Shown here: positions 7,950-15,048 of the stretch, in pieces
How the letters are laid out: every line of letters begins with the position of its first letter
Position numbering within the stretch: position 1 is the first letter of the stretch
Position numbers and translations under genes: made by a program
Assembly (NCBI GenBank): GCA_947304585.1
Contig: CAMZBI010000018.1
Location: forward strand, 1 to 40,837
Origin: an uncultured Clostridia bacterium
GTDB taxonomy: Bacteria > Bacillota > Clostridia > UBA1212
DNA: 40,837 nt
Direction of reading: 5' to 3'
The notes under the pieces: generated by a model
Databases searched by the model: none
Told to the model about the DNA's origin: nothing
What the model saw: the letters and a program-made list of their open reading frames with translations, nothing else

Positions 7950-7977
7950 GGGACACACCCTGTCCCTGTGTTTTTTT
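7950..7977 (+). terminator. Terminator-like hairpin inside the leader of the NMNAT-PARG gene
   Basis: GGGACA (7950-7955), 5-base loop, TGTCCC (7961-7966), then seven T at 7971-7977. It lies about 16 bases after the expected transcript start and 11 bases before the ribosome site. This suggests attenuation of the operon, or a short-repeat insertion. Confidence 0.5.
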
Positions 7978-8003
7978 CAATAAGTTTTGAGGAGAAATTC
8001 ATT

Positions 8004-9602
8004 ATGTCTGGAAGTCAAGTCAAAAAAATTGTTGTGCTTACCGGCTCCTTTAATCCGGTAACCGTTGCCCATTACGAGATACTGTCAGACGCCGTGGAGC
8101 AAGTCGGCGCGGACGAGGGTGTGTTTGTCACCACCAACGCCGAGTACCTCACAAAAAAGTCCATCCTTAAGGTTAAGATCCCTTCAAATTTCATTCTGTC
8201 AGAGGATGTCCGGGGTGAGATGCTGCGCTCCCTTGTTGAGGAGAATCCGAGGCTCAGTTATTGGGGAAGCGAGCTTGGCGGCGCTTCGCCGAATACGTAC
8301 CGTACAATGTTGAGGCTCAAAAAGGATAAAGAGAAGCAGTACCCCGGCGCAGAGGTGCGGCTGTTCCTCCTGTTTGGCGCGGACAAGCTTCCTAAGGTGT
8401 CCCGCTGGGATAACGCGGACAAGCTCATCAACCTCTGCGAATACCTGGTCTACACCCGCAATCTCAACCTGAATCAGGTGATCGCGGCGGATCCGTTCCT
8501 CTACGGCCACAGGAGCAGGATACACGTCATGCCTGTCACCAATTCCGCCCTTTCAAACGTCAGTTCCACCGAGGTGCGCCGCAGGTTTTTCGCGGGGCAG
8601 GATTACTCGGATTTGATGAACGAGGGACCATACCGTATTATGAAGAGGTTCTCGCCTGATGATTTCCCGCCCGTTACGCCCGAGAATCTCGTGAAATCCC
8701 AGCTCCTTTACGGCGGACGGTTCGGCAGGAATGCGGCAGGGAAACAGGTATACGAAAACAATAAAACTCTTTTCCAAAGATGGGCGGAGCCCTGGCTGGG
8801 AGACCAAAAAGCCCACAGAGAGGCGAAGGTCTACGCCAAAGCTTTTACCGTAAGCGCACCGGTCCGGGCGGGGGAGACCGTTACGGACTGCGTGAATGAG
8901 GACTGTGTTGACGCCGCAAAACGGCTTGTCGACGAGGGACTGAAGCCGGCTGTCCTGAACCTCGCTTCCCGCATCGCGCCTTGCGGCGGCTACCACGAGG
9001 GGCTGGGCGCCCAGGAAGAGAGCCTCTGCCGCTCCTCCACCTTGTCCCAATCGCTTTATCAGTTCGGCGATCCCAGGTACAAGCACATACGGGAGTCGGG
9101 CACAGAGTACGTCCCGGGCGTTTACCCCGTGGACCTGAATTTCGGCGGGATATATTCCCCCTGCGTCACCTTTTTCCGTCACGGCGCAGACAGGTATTTC
9201 GGTTTTCGGGATGAGAAATTCGACTGCCCCGTGGTTACCGTCGCATCTCTTTCCAACCGGGAGCCCAATCCCTTCACCGTGGACGAGCGGAAATATTTCG
9301 ACCGGGAAGGCAGGCTGACGGCCGAGGGCAGGGAGATCGAGCTCAACAAGATCCGCACCGTATTCCGCATAGCCCTGGATAACGGCCGGGACAGCATGGT
9401 CCTCGGCGCTTTCGGATGCGGCGCGTACAACCTCTGCCCCGACGAAGTGGCGGGTCTCTTTAAACAGGTTCTTTCAGAGCCGGAGTTTCGGAACAGGTTC
9501 AAAAAACTGGTGTTCGCCATATACGAGGGCGTCCCATCGCCCCGCAAAAAGCCCATGGGCCGGGGCGGCAAGTTTGCACCGTTTTATAACGAATTCGCCT
9601 GA
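8004..9602 (+). CDS. NMN/NaMN adenylyltransferase-like domain fused to a microbial-type PARG domain
   Basis: A 532-residue two-domain protein. Residues 1-210 form a nucleotidyltransferase like NadD/NMNAT, which makes NAD+ or deamido-NAD+ from the mononucleotide and ATP. The first motif is GSFNPVTVAH (14-23), with Thr20 where the first His of HxGH is usual, and the second is SSTEVRRRF (from Ser187). Residues about 250-530 match the bacterial TIGR02452-type poly(ADP-ribose) glycohydrolase family: VLNLASRIAPCGGYHEG, the acidic QEE (337-339) and GAFGCGAYN (from 468). GAGGAG at 7989-7994 supports ATG 8004 over an upstream in-frame start. The fusion pairs ADP-ribose release with NAD+ synthesis. It heads a run with the NADAR-like and phosphoesterase genes. 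Confidence 0.85.
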   Translation: MSGSQVKKIVVLTGSFNPVTVAHYEILSDAVEQVGADEGVFVTTNAEYLTKKSILKVKIPSNFILSEDVRGEMLRSLVEENPRLSYWGSELGGASPNTYRTMLRLKKDKEKQYPGAEVRLFLLFGADKLPKVSRWDNADKLINLCEYLVYTRNLNLNQVIAADPFLYGHRSRIHVMPVTNSALSNVSSTEVRRRFFAGQDYSDLMNEGPYRIMKRFSPDDFPPVTPENLVKSQLLYGGRFGRNAAGKQVYENNKTLFQRWAEPWLGDQKAHREAKVYAKAFTVSAPVRAGETVTDCVNEDCVDAAKRLVDEGLKPAVLNLASRIAPCGGYHEGLGAQEESLCRSSTLSQSLYQFGDPRYKHIRESGTEYVPGVYPVDLNFGGIYSPCVTFFRHGADRYFGFRDEKFDCPVVTVASLSNREPNPFTVDERKYFDREGRLTAEGREIELNKIRTVFRIALDNGRDSMVLGAFGCGAYNLCPDEVAGLFKQVLSEPEFRNRFKKLVFAIYEGVPSPRKKPMGRGGKFAPFYNEFA

Positions 9603-9625
9603 GCAGAATACGAATTCGCCTGAGC
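9590..9625 (+). repeat. 15-bp direct repeat across the stop of the NMNAT-PARG gene
   Basis: CGAATTCGCCTGAGC occurs at 9590-9604 and again at 9611-9625, a 21-bp offset. The first copy contains the TGA stop. It looks like a recent slippage duplication of the 3' end. Confidence 0.8.
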
Positions 9626-9658
9626 GGCAGGCGGGAACATAATATGGGAGGTATAAAA

Positions 9659-10483
9659 ATGGAAAACAAAAATATTTTGATGCTTCGGCATCACCCCATG
9701 AACGTTAAATACACGAATCCTTTTTACACCGGCCAGACGGAGGATGATCTTGGCGATTACCTGATCATAGACGTCACTTCCCGGGCGGAACGGGACAGGG
9801 AGTTCATGGCGGCCCATCCCTCCTTCGTAAAAGATCTTTCACCCTTCTTCATCGGTCCCGTTACAGGTCCGGACGGCGCCGTCGCGCAGATTTTTGAGAT
9901 ATTCTGGCAGTGCGGCAAGGTCTACCCCTGTCACGACGCAGGCGGCCGGCCGAACCCGGAGTTTTTCGATTGGCGTAAAGAGTATTACGGCAAGACCGCG
10001 TGCACGAAGGACTTGATGCGCCATGCCTGCCAAAGTCTTGGCTACGAGAACAGGGATTGCCGTTATTTCGCTTATTACGACACAAAAACCGGCGTCTACG
10101 TTCCTCTCTCCTGGGTGGAAGCCCGTAAAAAAGTCTATGTTCCGGAATACGCGAAGCTCGTCTTCGGCACAGAGTCTTTTAAGTGGTTGAAGTACCTGGC
10201 GGATGAGGGGAGGAAGATCGCGTTAGTGGATTTTGACGGCTACAACTACAACGAGGAGTGCGGCCTGGCGGGAAAGTATACAGAGCACATAAATAGGTGT
10301 AAAAAATACAAGACGGCGCCAACGCTTTCGGAAAGGGATTTCACCTCTGTCGATTCCATAAAAAAAGTTTTGGACTGCCCGTTTATGGCCGCGGGTCACG
10401 GTTTTGTGATTAAGGCACTGCTGCAGGGCGATATTGAGGTCGAAGACGGCGAGGTAATAGACAGGGAAGGGATATTGGCGTGA
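9659..10483 (+). CDS. NADAR-superfamily protein (DUF6939-like)
   Basis: A 274-residue protein. The signature order matches DUF6939/NADAR-type proteins as I know them: LIIDVTS (35-41), LSPFFIGP (60-67), EIFWQCGKVYP (80-90), ARKKVYVPEY near 150, and a C-terminal GHGFVIKALLQG. NADAR enzymes remove ADP-ribose from nucleobases or act on ADP-ribosyl metabolites; the exact substrate here is unknown. GGGAGG at 9646-9651 places the start at ATG 9659; an ATG at 9644 would overlap its own ribosome site. Its stop overlaps the next start (GTGA), indicating translational coupling to the phosphoesterase. The superfamily call is good and the activity is inferred. Confidence 0.68.
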   Translation: MENKNILMLRHHPMNVKYTNPFYTGQTEDDLGDYLIIDVTSRAERDREFMAAHPSFVKDLSPFFIGPVTGPDGAVAQIFEIFWQCGKVYPCHDAGGRPNPEFFDWRKEYYGKTACTKDLMRHACQSLGYENRDCRYFAYYDTKTGVYVPLSWVEARKKVYVPEYAKLVFGTESFKWLKYLADEGRKIALVDFDGYNYNEECGLAGKYTEHINRCKKYKTAPTLSERDFTSVDSIKKVLDCPFMAAGHGFVIKALLQGDIEVEDGEVIDREGILA

Positions 10484-11241
10484 AAATGAAGTATTTTGTC
10501 GTGTCGGACGTTCACGATCACTACAGTCTGATGCGGGAAGCGCTTAACGAAAAGGGCTTTGACCCAAGCCGGGAGGACCACGTGCTGGTCCTCTGCGGCG
10601 ACGCGTTCTATTCAGGGCCGGAGCCAAGGAAACTATTTAAATACCTCAAAGACTTACATGAAAAAGGCAAACTTGTCTTTATTTACGGAAATCATGACTG
10701 CGAGCTGCTGGAAAATCTTGACGCCAAACACTTCGGCAAGCGGCCCGGCAACCGCAAATGCGCGGAGCTGGTGACCGGAAGGACGGGTCTTAGTGACGTA
10801 GAGCTTGCTGACGAATGTGAGAAAACAGGCTTCACGGAGTTTCTCAGAACTGTGCCCGTATGGTATTTTGAGACGGAGCATTACGTGTTCACCCACGGCT
10901 TTATTCCCACGGAAAAGAACAAATACAGGCCTGACTGGCGCCTTGCAGGTAAAGAGGATTGGAAAACAGCCGCCAACCACGGCGATGGAATGAAGCTTTC
11001 CATGCGCTTTGGCGTGAGGGAGCCCGGGAAGATAATCGTTTTCGGACATTACAGCGCCGCCAGATGTTACGTGATGAAGGACGCCGCGGAAGCGGACTGG
11101 ACAGTCGAGTCCAAGCCTTACAAAGACGTTTCGAGGGTCCCGAAAGAGGGTTTCAGGCCTTTTTTTGGCGGGTCGTTTATCGCCATGGACCAGAGCGTCA
11201 AGAAGACGGGGTTTGTCAACTGCATCGTGCTGGAAGACTGA
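10480..11241 (+). CDS. Calcineurin-like metallophosphoesterase
   Basis: A 253-residue protein with all core metal motifs: DVHDH (Asp10, His12), GD (40-41), GNHD (70-73), a THGF motif and a GHYS motif near the end. Such enzymes cleave phosphomonoesters or diesters with two metals. It starts at GTG 10480, overlapping the NADAR-like stop by four bases; an ATG two codons on is an alternative. In this setting the natural substrate may be an ADP-ribose or nucleotide phosphate (inference). No signal peptide, so cytosolic. Confidence 0.85.
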   Translation: MKMKYFVVSDVHDHYSLMREALNEKGFDPSREDHVLVLCGDAFYSGPEPRKLFKYLKDLHEKGKLVFIYGNHDCELLENLDAKHFGKRPGNRKCAELVTGRTGLSDVELADECEKTGFTEFLRTVPVWYFETEHYVFTHGFIPTEKNKYRPDWRLAGKEDWKTAANHGDGMKLSMRFGVREPGKIIVFGHYSAARCYVMKDAAEADWTVESKPYKDVSRVPKEGFRPFFGGSFIAMDQSVKKTGFVNCIVLED

Positions 11242-11246
11242 AAAAT

Positions 11247-11290
11247 CGGCAATGAAATTACCGTATAAAACACTGTTTCAGGGGTATACT
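11247..11290 (+). promoter_or_regulatory. Activator-type promoter with 17-bp dyad (site 3)
   Basis: CGGCAATGAAATTACCG (11247-11263), 21 bases, then TATACT (11285-11290). Spacing is identical to sites 1, 2 and 4. It begins only 5 bases after the phosphoesterase stop. Confidence 0.7.
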
Positions 11291-11342
11291 TGTAACGGTA
11301 AAACCTGCAAGAAAGTATGTTTATGGAGATAAAGGAGGAAAA

Positions 11343-13049
11343 ATGGACAATTACCTGTTTGACGATTTCGCAAAAGACCTTTTGAATACCGGATTTTTCA
11401 AGTATTACGTAGACTCCTGTCTGGCTGACCCGGAGTATGATACCGACGATCCGGTAGGCGATCTCAATGAGTGGATCGCTGATGATGAACACGGAGGGAA
11501 TGACTTTCTGTACGAATCAACGCCTTTTGTGCTCGCGTATAAGGCAGGACGGGATGAACTGGAATCATATCTGGAGCACTATTATAAAACAGCTGTGGAG
11601 TGTTATGAGTACTGGGAGTTCGAGCACAGCGGCTTCGGCAGCGGGTATCAGTGCTTTGACGTCTTTAACAGTTACGTACTGGCTTTGTGTTCCCGGTACT
11701 ACGCGAGCATCAATAAGCCGGAGAAGGCGAAGAAGGCCTGCTTCCTGCTTTTATGCGGTCTCTCCTACGAGGGGGACCCGTGGGAGGCACGTTACGGAGA
11801 AGACGGATACGATCCGGAGGCATACGATCCGGTCAAACTGTACGACGCTTTTGAGTCTTACTTCAGCTCAATCAAGGACATGCTCAGCCCCGACTGGCAG
11901 GCGGTCCACCCTTCCATCACCTGGAACATCGGCAGATACTACCTGGGGAAAAAAGATTATCTCAAGGCAAGAGAGTTCTTCACCCATGGCGCTTCCATTG
12001 ACTATGAGGGACGTCAGTCCATAGATCCTTTTATTGAAGTCGGCAAGAACCAGTACGAGCTGGGACTGCTCTACCTGAAGGGCCTTGGCGTCAAGACCAA
12101 CCCCAAGAAGGCGCTCAAGTACTTTGAAATGGCTGCCGAAAATGCCGGAGAACCGACGATCCCGATCATCCAGGATATGCGGAAAGAGCGTCTGCTACCT
12201 TGTGAAGTCGATCCGATCGTCGACGTCCTGCATGGGTACGGCGATCTGAACGTTCACAACCTTGACAAATATGTTTACTACAAAGAACTAAACGAAGACC
12301 AGGCCTCGACTCTTAAGAAAACCGCAGATTTTTATCTGACTCAGGAGCACCTGCTTGATTTTGGCACGCTTGGCTTTCTGCGGGATATCTACCGGTATCG
12401 TTTGCACGACCGGGAAAAAGTCGAAGAAATCAACAACTTAACAGACCGGTTGATCGAGTCGACCCCGCAGGAGGAGAGAACCGAGGGAATGGACGATTAT
12501 TACGTTTCCCGCTGGAAGGAAAACTGGGAAAAGTCCGTTGTCAGGCCTTCTGTGAATTCAGGCTCCATTCCCAAAGACCCAAAACCCGGCGACACCTTCT
12601 TCTACGGCACACTCGCCAATGAGCCCATAGAGTGGAAAGTCCTTGAGGTCTACGACGACGGAACGTTTTTTATAGTCACCACAAAAATCATCCTCAAGAT
12701 GCCCCACGACGGCATCTTCGAATGGCTGAACACGGATTTCATCGACAACGTTTTCACGGAGGACGAGAAAAAACGTATCGTCTCCCACGACTACAGGGCC
12801 CTCCGGAGATACCGGCCCACTTACATTTATCTGCCCGACCGCAAACAGCTGGAGGCGTTGGAAGACCTCTCTCAACCCGTTCCGCAAACCGCCTTGGCGA
12901 TGACGATGGGCCGCGACAATTCCTTCTATGTAATAGACGGCACAACTGTCGAACCCTCCGGCAGAGGCTACCGATTCATAGCTACGTATGAGGTCCGGGG
13001 CATCCGCCCGGCAATGGACATTCGCATGACTTTGACTGAAGAGGGCTGA
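11343..13049 (+). CDS. Sel1/TPR-repeat protein with a C-terminal DUF6273 domain
   Basis: A 568-residue cytosolic protein. The N-terminal 400 residues are acidic and helical, with one clear Sel1 repeat, QYELGLLYLKGLGVKTNPKK (about 236-255), and other TPR-like helices. From about residue 410 comes a DUF6273-type domain (GDTFFYGT, PIEWKVLEV, EWLNTDFIDNVFTEDEK, and a terminal GIRPAMDIR). The same domain ends the TIR protein and the PASTA lipoprotein in this window. DUF6273 is widespread in gut Bacillota and has no settled function. AAAGGAGG just upstream fixes the start. The promoter has the island dyad; a long hairpin follows at 13175-13213. Confidence 0.75.
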   Translation: MDNYLFDDFAKDLLNTGFFKYYVDSCLADPEYDTDDPVGDLNEWIADDEHGGNDFLYESTPFVLAYKAGRDELESYLEHYYKTAVECYEYWEFEHSGFGSGYQCFDVFNSYVLALCSRYYASINKPEKAKKACFLLLCGLSYEGDPWEARYGEDGYDPEAYDPVKLYDAFESYFSSIKDMLSPDWQAVHPSITWNIGRYYLGKKDYLKAREFFTHGASIDYEGRQSIDPFIEVGKNQYELGLLYLKGLGVKTNPKKALKYFEMAAENAGEPTIPIIQDMRKERLLPCEVDPIVDVLHGYGDLNVHNLDKYVYYKELNEDQASTLKKTADFYLTQEHLLDFGTLGFLRDIYRYRLHDREKVEEINNLTDRLIESTPQEERTEGMDDYYVSRWKENWEKSVVRPSVNSGSIPKDPKPGDTFFYGTLANEPIEWKVLEVYDDGTFFIVTTKIILKMPHDGIFEWLNTDFIDNVFTEDEKKRIVSHDYRALRRYRPTYIYLPDRKQLEALEDLSQPVPQTALAMTMGRDNSFYVIDGTTVEPSGRGYRFIATYEVRGIRPAMDIRMTLTEEG

Positions 13050-13174
13050 ATTCCCTGAAAAGAGGAAGTGTTAAACGTTTCGCCTGTGGCTGAACGGCCT
13101 GCGGGGGTTCCGGGACCGGGATCAAAAACAAATAAAAATGACACGCTGCACTAAGAAGTTATTATTGTTAAACA

Positions 13175-13213
13175 ATCGGAGTTGTAAAAGAAATCGTCCT
13201 TTACAGCTCCGAT
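13175..13213 (+). terminator. 14-bp hairpin after the Sel1/DUF6273 gene
   Basis: Arms 13175-13188 and 13200-13213 pair over 14 positions with one G-U, 11-base loop. It is followed by only TTTAAAT, so termination is likely but not certain. It lies just upstream of the site 4 dyad. Confidence 0.6.
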
Positions 13214-13230
13214 TTAAATACAAAAAAAAT

Positions 13231-13274
13231 CGGCAATCAAATTTCCGTTTTTCCGTCATTTTTTCAGCCATAAT
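13231..13274 (+). promoter_or_regulatory. Activator-type promoter with 17-bp dyad (site 4)
   Basis: CGGCAATCAAATTTCCG (13231-13247), 21 bases, then the -10 CATAAT (13269-13274). Same geometry as sites 1-3. Confidence 0.7.
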
Positions 13275-13335
13275 AGTCAGGCGGAACTCAATGAGGGCTG
13301 TGTAAAAATAAAAAGAAATATGGGAGGATTAAATA

Positions 13336-14205
13336 ATGGCTGTAAGACCTGTGTTTGTAGTGAGTGAAAAAAGTCCGTTTTATTCAATTTTCTATGCGAA
13401 CTTTGAATGGGCGGGAGGGTTTGCCACAAGTCAGAAGCAAAAGAACGTCGCCTCGATCCACAGATGCTTTACGGGAAAGTTCCCGAGAAAGAAAGCTCTT
13501 GAGATCTCCGGCAAATCCACAGAAGAGTGGGGCGTTGGCGCCAGTGCCTTCTTCCTCAAAAAGTATGTTCCCTCCCTCGGAAAATCTGTTCCGGTAGAGA
13601 ACGTATATCAAGGCGGAAAGGTGTTCTCAGGGGGCGGACCGTATAAAGACCTTCTTGAAGGCAAGCCTATGGACGCTAAAAGAGACGAACGTTTGAGCAA
13701 CAGCGGCAGGCTCATCGCGTTTCAGTTTGAGGGCGAAAACTTTCCAATCACGCCGGTAACGGTTTTTTATGATTTCATTTATATCAATGCCCTCATGGAA
13801 AATCCGGATATCGCCGAAAAACTTGAGGAATACGACGGATTCACGGACATTGCCTTCAATCCGGACAATAGTTTGAACTGTCAGGCAAGAGCTGCGGCGA
13901 TCTACGTTTCCCTTGCCAGACAGGGGCTTACGGACAAGGCAAAGGATTTCAATGAATTCATGGCTCTTTTTACCGACGCCAAGGCCGAGGTGACTCAAAA
14001 ACAGCCGCCAAAAGAAAGTGCTGCCGCCAAGGAGGAAAAACCATTGCCAAAGGTCGAGCCGGGGGCCAAGATCATCCACAACACATTTGGCGAAGGGACT
14101 GTGATATCCTCGTCCGGTAATATCCTTAAAGTCCGGTTTGATTCCGTTGGCGAAAAAATGATCGGGCTTTCCTGGACCGCGGCAAACTGCAGGATTGAAC
14201 AATGA
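13336..14205 (+). CDS. DarT1-associated NADAR antitoxin-family protein with a Tudor-like tail
   Basis: A 289-residue protein. Residues 1-215 match the DarT1-associated NADAR antitoxin family (DUF6977) as I recall it: RPVFVV, WAGGFATSQKQKNVASIH (25-42), LEISGKS (55-61), VYQGGKVFSGGGPY (90-103), FYDFIYINAL, YDGFTDIAFNPDNSLNCQA. Such antitoxins remove ADP-ribose from guanine in DNA modified by DarT1. After a Lys/Glu/Pro linker, residues 241-289 (GAKIIHNTFGEGTVISSSG ... LKVRF) resemble the small Tudor-like domain at the end of UvrD/PcrA helicases. No DarT toxin gene is adjacent. GGGAGG upstream supports the start. The family call is good; the tail call is an inference. Confidence 0.8.
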   Translation: MAVRPVFVVSEKSPFYSIFYANFEWAGGFATSQKQKNVASIHRCFTGKFPRKKALEISGKSTEEWGVGASAFFLKKYVPSLGKSVPVENVYQGGKVFSGGGPYKDLLEGKPMDAKRDERLSNSGRLIAFQFEGENFPITPVTVFYDFIYINALMENPDIAEKLEEYDGFTDIAFNPDNSLNCQARAAAIYVSLARQGLTDKAKDFNEFMALFTDAKAEVTQKQPPKESAAAKEEKPLPKVEPGAKIIHNTFGEGTVISSSGNILKVRFDSVGEKMIGLSWTAANCRIEQ

Positions 14206-14231
14206 CCGGGTTATTCCGGGTCGGGGAAAAA

Positions 14232-14300
14232 ACGGTCCGGGCCAACGGGTGATACCCGAAAGGGCCCGGAGCCCTTGCAGAGATGCAAGCGGGCATAATT
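14232..14300 (+). promoter_or_regulatory. Two consecutive stem-loops upstream of the 14322 gene
   Basis: The first is a two-tier hairpin: CCGGGCC pairs with GGGCCCGG around an inner CGGGT-GAT-ACCCG. The second is CTTGCA-GAGA-TGCAAG, a perfect 6-bp stem with a GNRA-type loop, near 14273-14289. A CATAAT box lies at 14294-14299. I match no known riboswitch. The first may be a terminator without a T tract. Confidence 0.4.
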
Positions 14301-14321
14301 TCTTGAAAGGAGAACTCTAGA

Positions 14322-14906
14322 ATGAAAAAAATGATGAACGAGATCATTGGCGGTTTTTTCGGCGTTCGTATTTCGCCTCTTTTTAACTGCGAAGGCTTTA
14401 TTGAGGAAGGCCGGCTGGATGAAAAGGATTTCCTGGATCTGTACTCGAAATACCTGCAAAGGGCGGTTAAATATATCAATAAAAATGAAATACACCTTGA
14501 CGGGATACGCTTTGAAAAGTATTACACCGAGCCTGATTACGAGAAAAACCTGTTTGAACCCATTAATTTGGGCGGGTTGAGAGAAGTAGAGAAACAGAGG
14601 ATCTTTGAGGTAAAAAGAGATTCTGCAAGGGTATACAAAACGAACAGATACTCCCGCATCATGATCCGCGATTTTTCGCCTGACTTGAAAGAAGAGGAAG
14701 ACCTGTTTCTGAAAACGATTTTTCCGTATAAAACGAGCGAAAAGGGTCTCATGGAGGATTTCTGCGGATTGAGAGAGTACGTTTACCTCGTTGTTTTCAG
14801 ATTCGGCGATTTCAACCTGCCGTTTCTGCTGCACGACTTTGGGTTTGATGAGTTCAGTATAATTAGGCTGAAGCTTCAGGAACTGTTCGGGATAGATCAT
14901 TTCTAA
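14322..14906 (+). CDS. Hypothetical protein
   Basis: A 194-residue soluble protein of no family I recognise. It is rich in charged and aromatic residues and mostly helical (DEKDFLDLYSKYLQRAVKYIN, LKEEEDLFLKTIFPYK, FGFDEFSIIRLKLQELFGI). AAAGGAG 10 bases upstream fixes the start. It follows the NADAR-Tudor gene by 116 bases with its own possible promoter, so co-function is uncertain. Confidence 0.7.
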   Translation: MKKMMNEIIGGFFGVRISPLFNCEGFIEEGRLDEKDFLDLYSKYLQRAVKYINKNEIHLDGIRFEKYYTEPDYEKNLFEPINLGGLREVEKQRIFEVKRDSARVYKTNRYSRIMIRDFSPDLKEEEDLFLKTIFPYKTSEKGLMEDFCGLREYVYLVVFRFGDFNLPFLLHDFGFDEFSIIRLKLQELFGIDHF

Positions 14907-15048
14907 AACAATGGTAAGTAATACAAGGACGGTGAGTTGCCCCACCATGACCGTCACGTAACGGCCGGGGTCGACGAATTGACGGTCAATGAAGCTCCAA
15001 AGAGATTCAAAAGAATCTGTCGCCAATAAAAAACAGGAGGACATGTTT

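Noticed and set aside
7680..7983. Short overlapping frames on the + strand between the protease and NMNAT-PARG genes
   Set aside because: They lack ribosome sites and overlap palindromes and the extended -10 promoter of the next gene.
13050..13335. A DarT toxin gene upstream of the NADAR antitoxin-type gene
   Set aside because: The interval is only 286 bp and contains a hairpin and a promoter, with no coding frame; none of the flanking proteins has DarT features.
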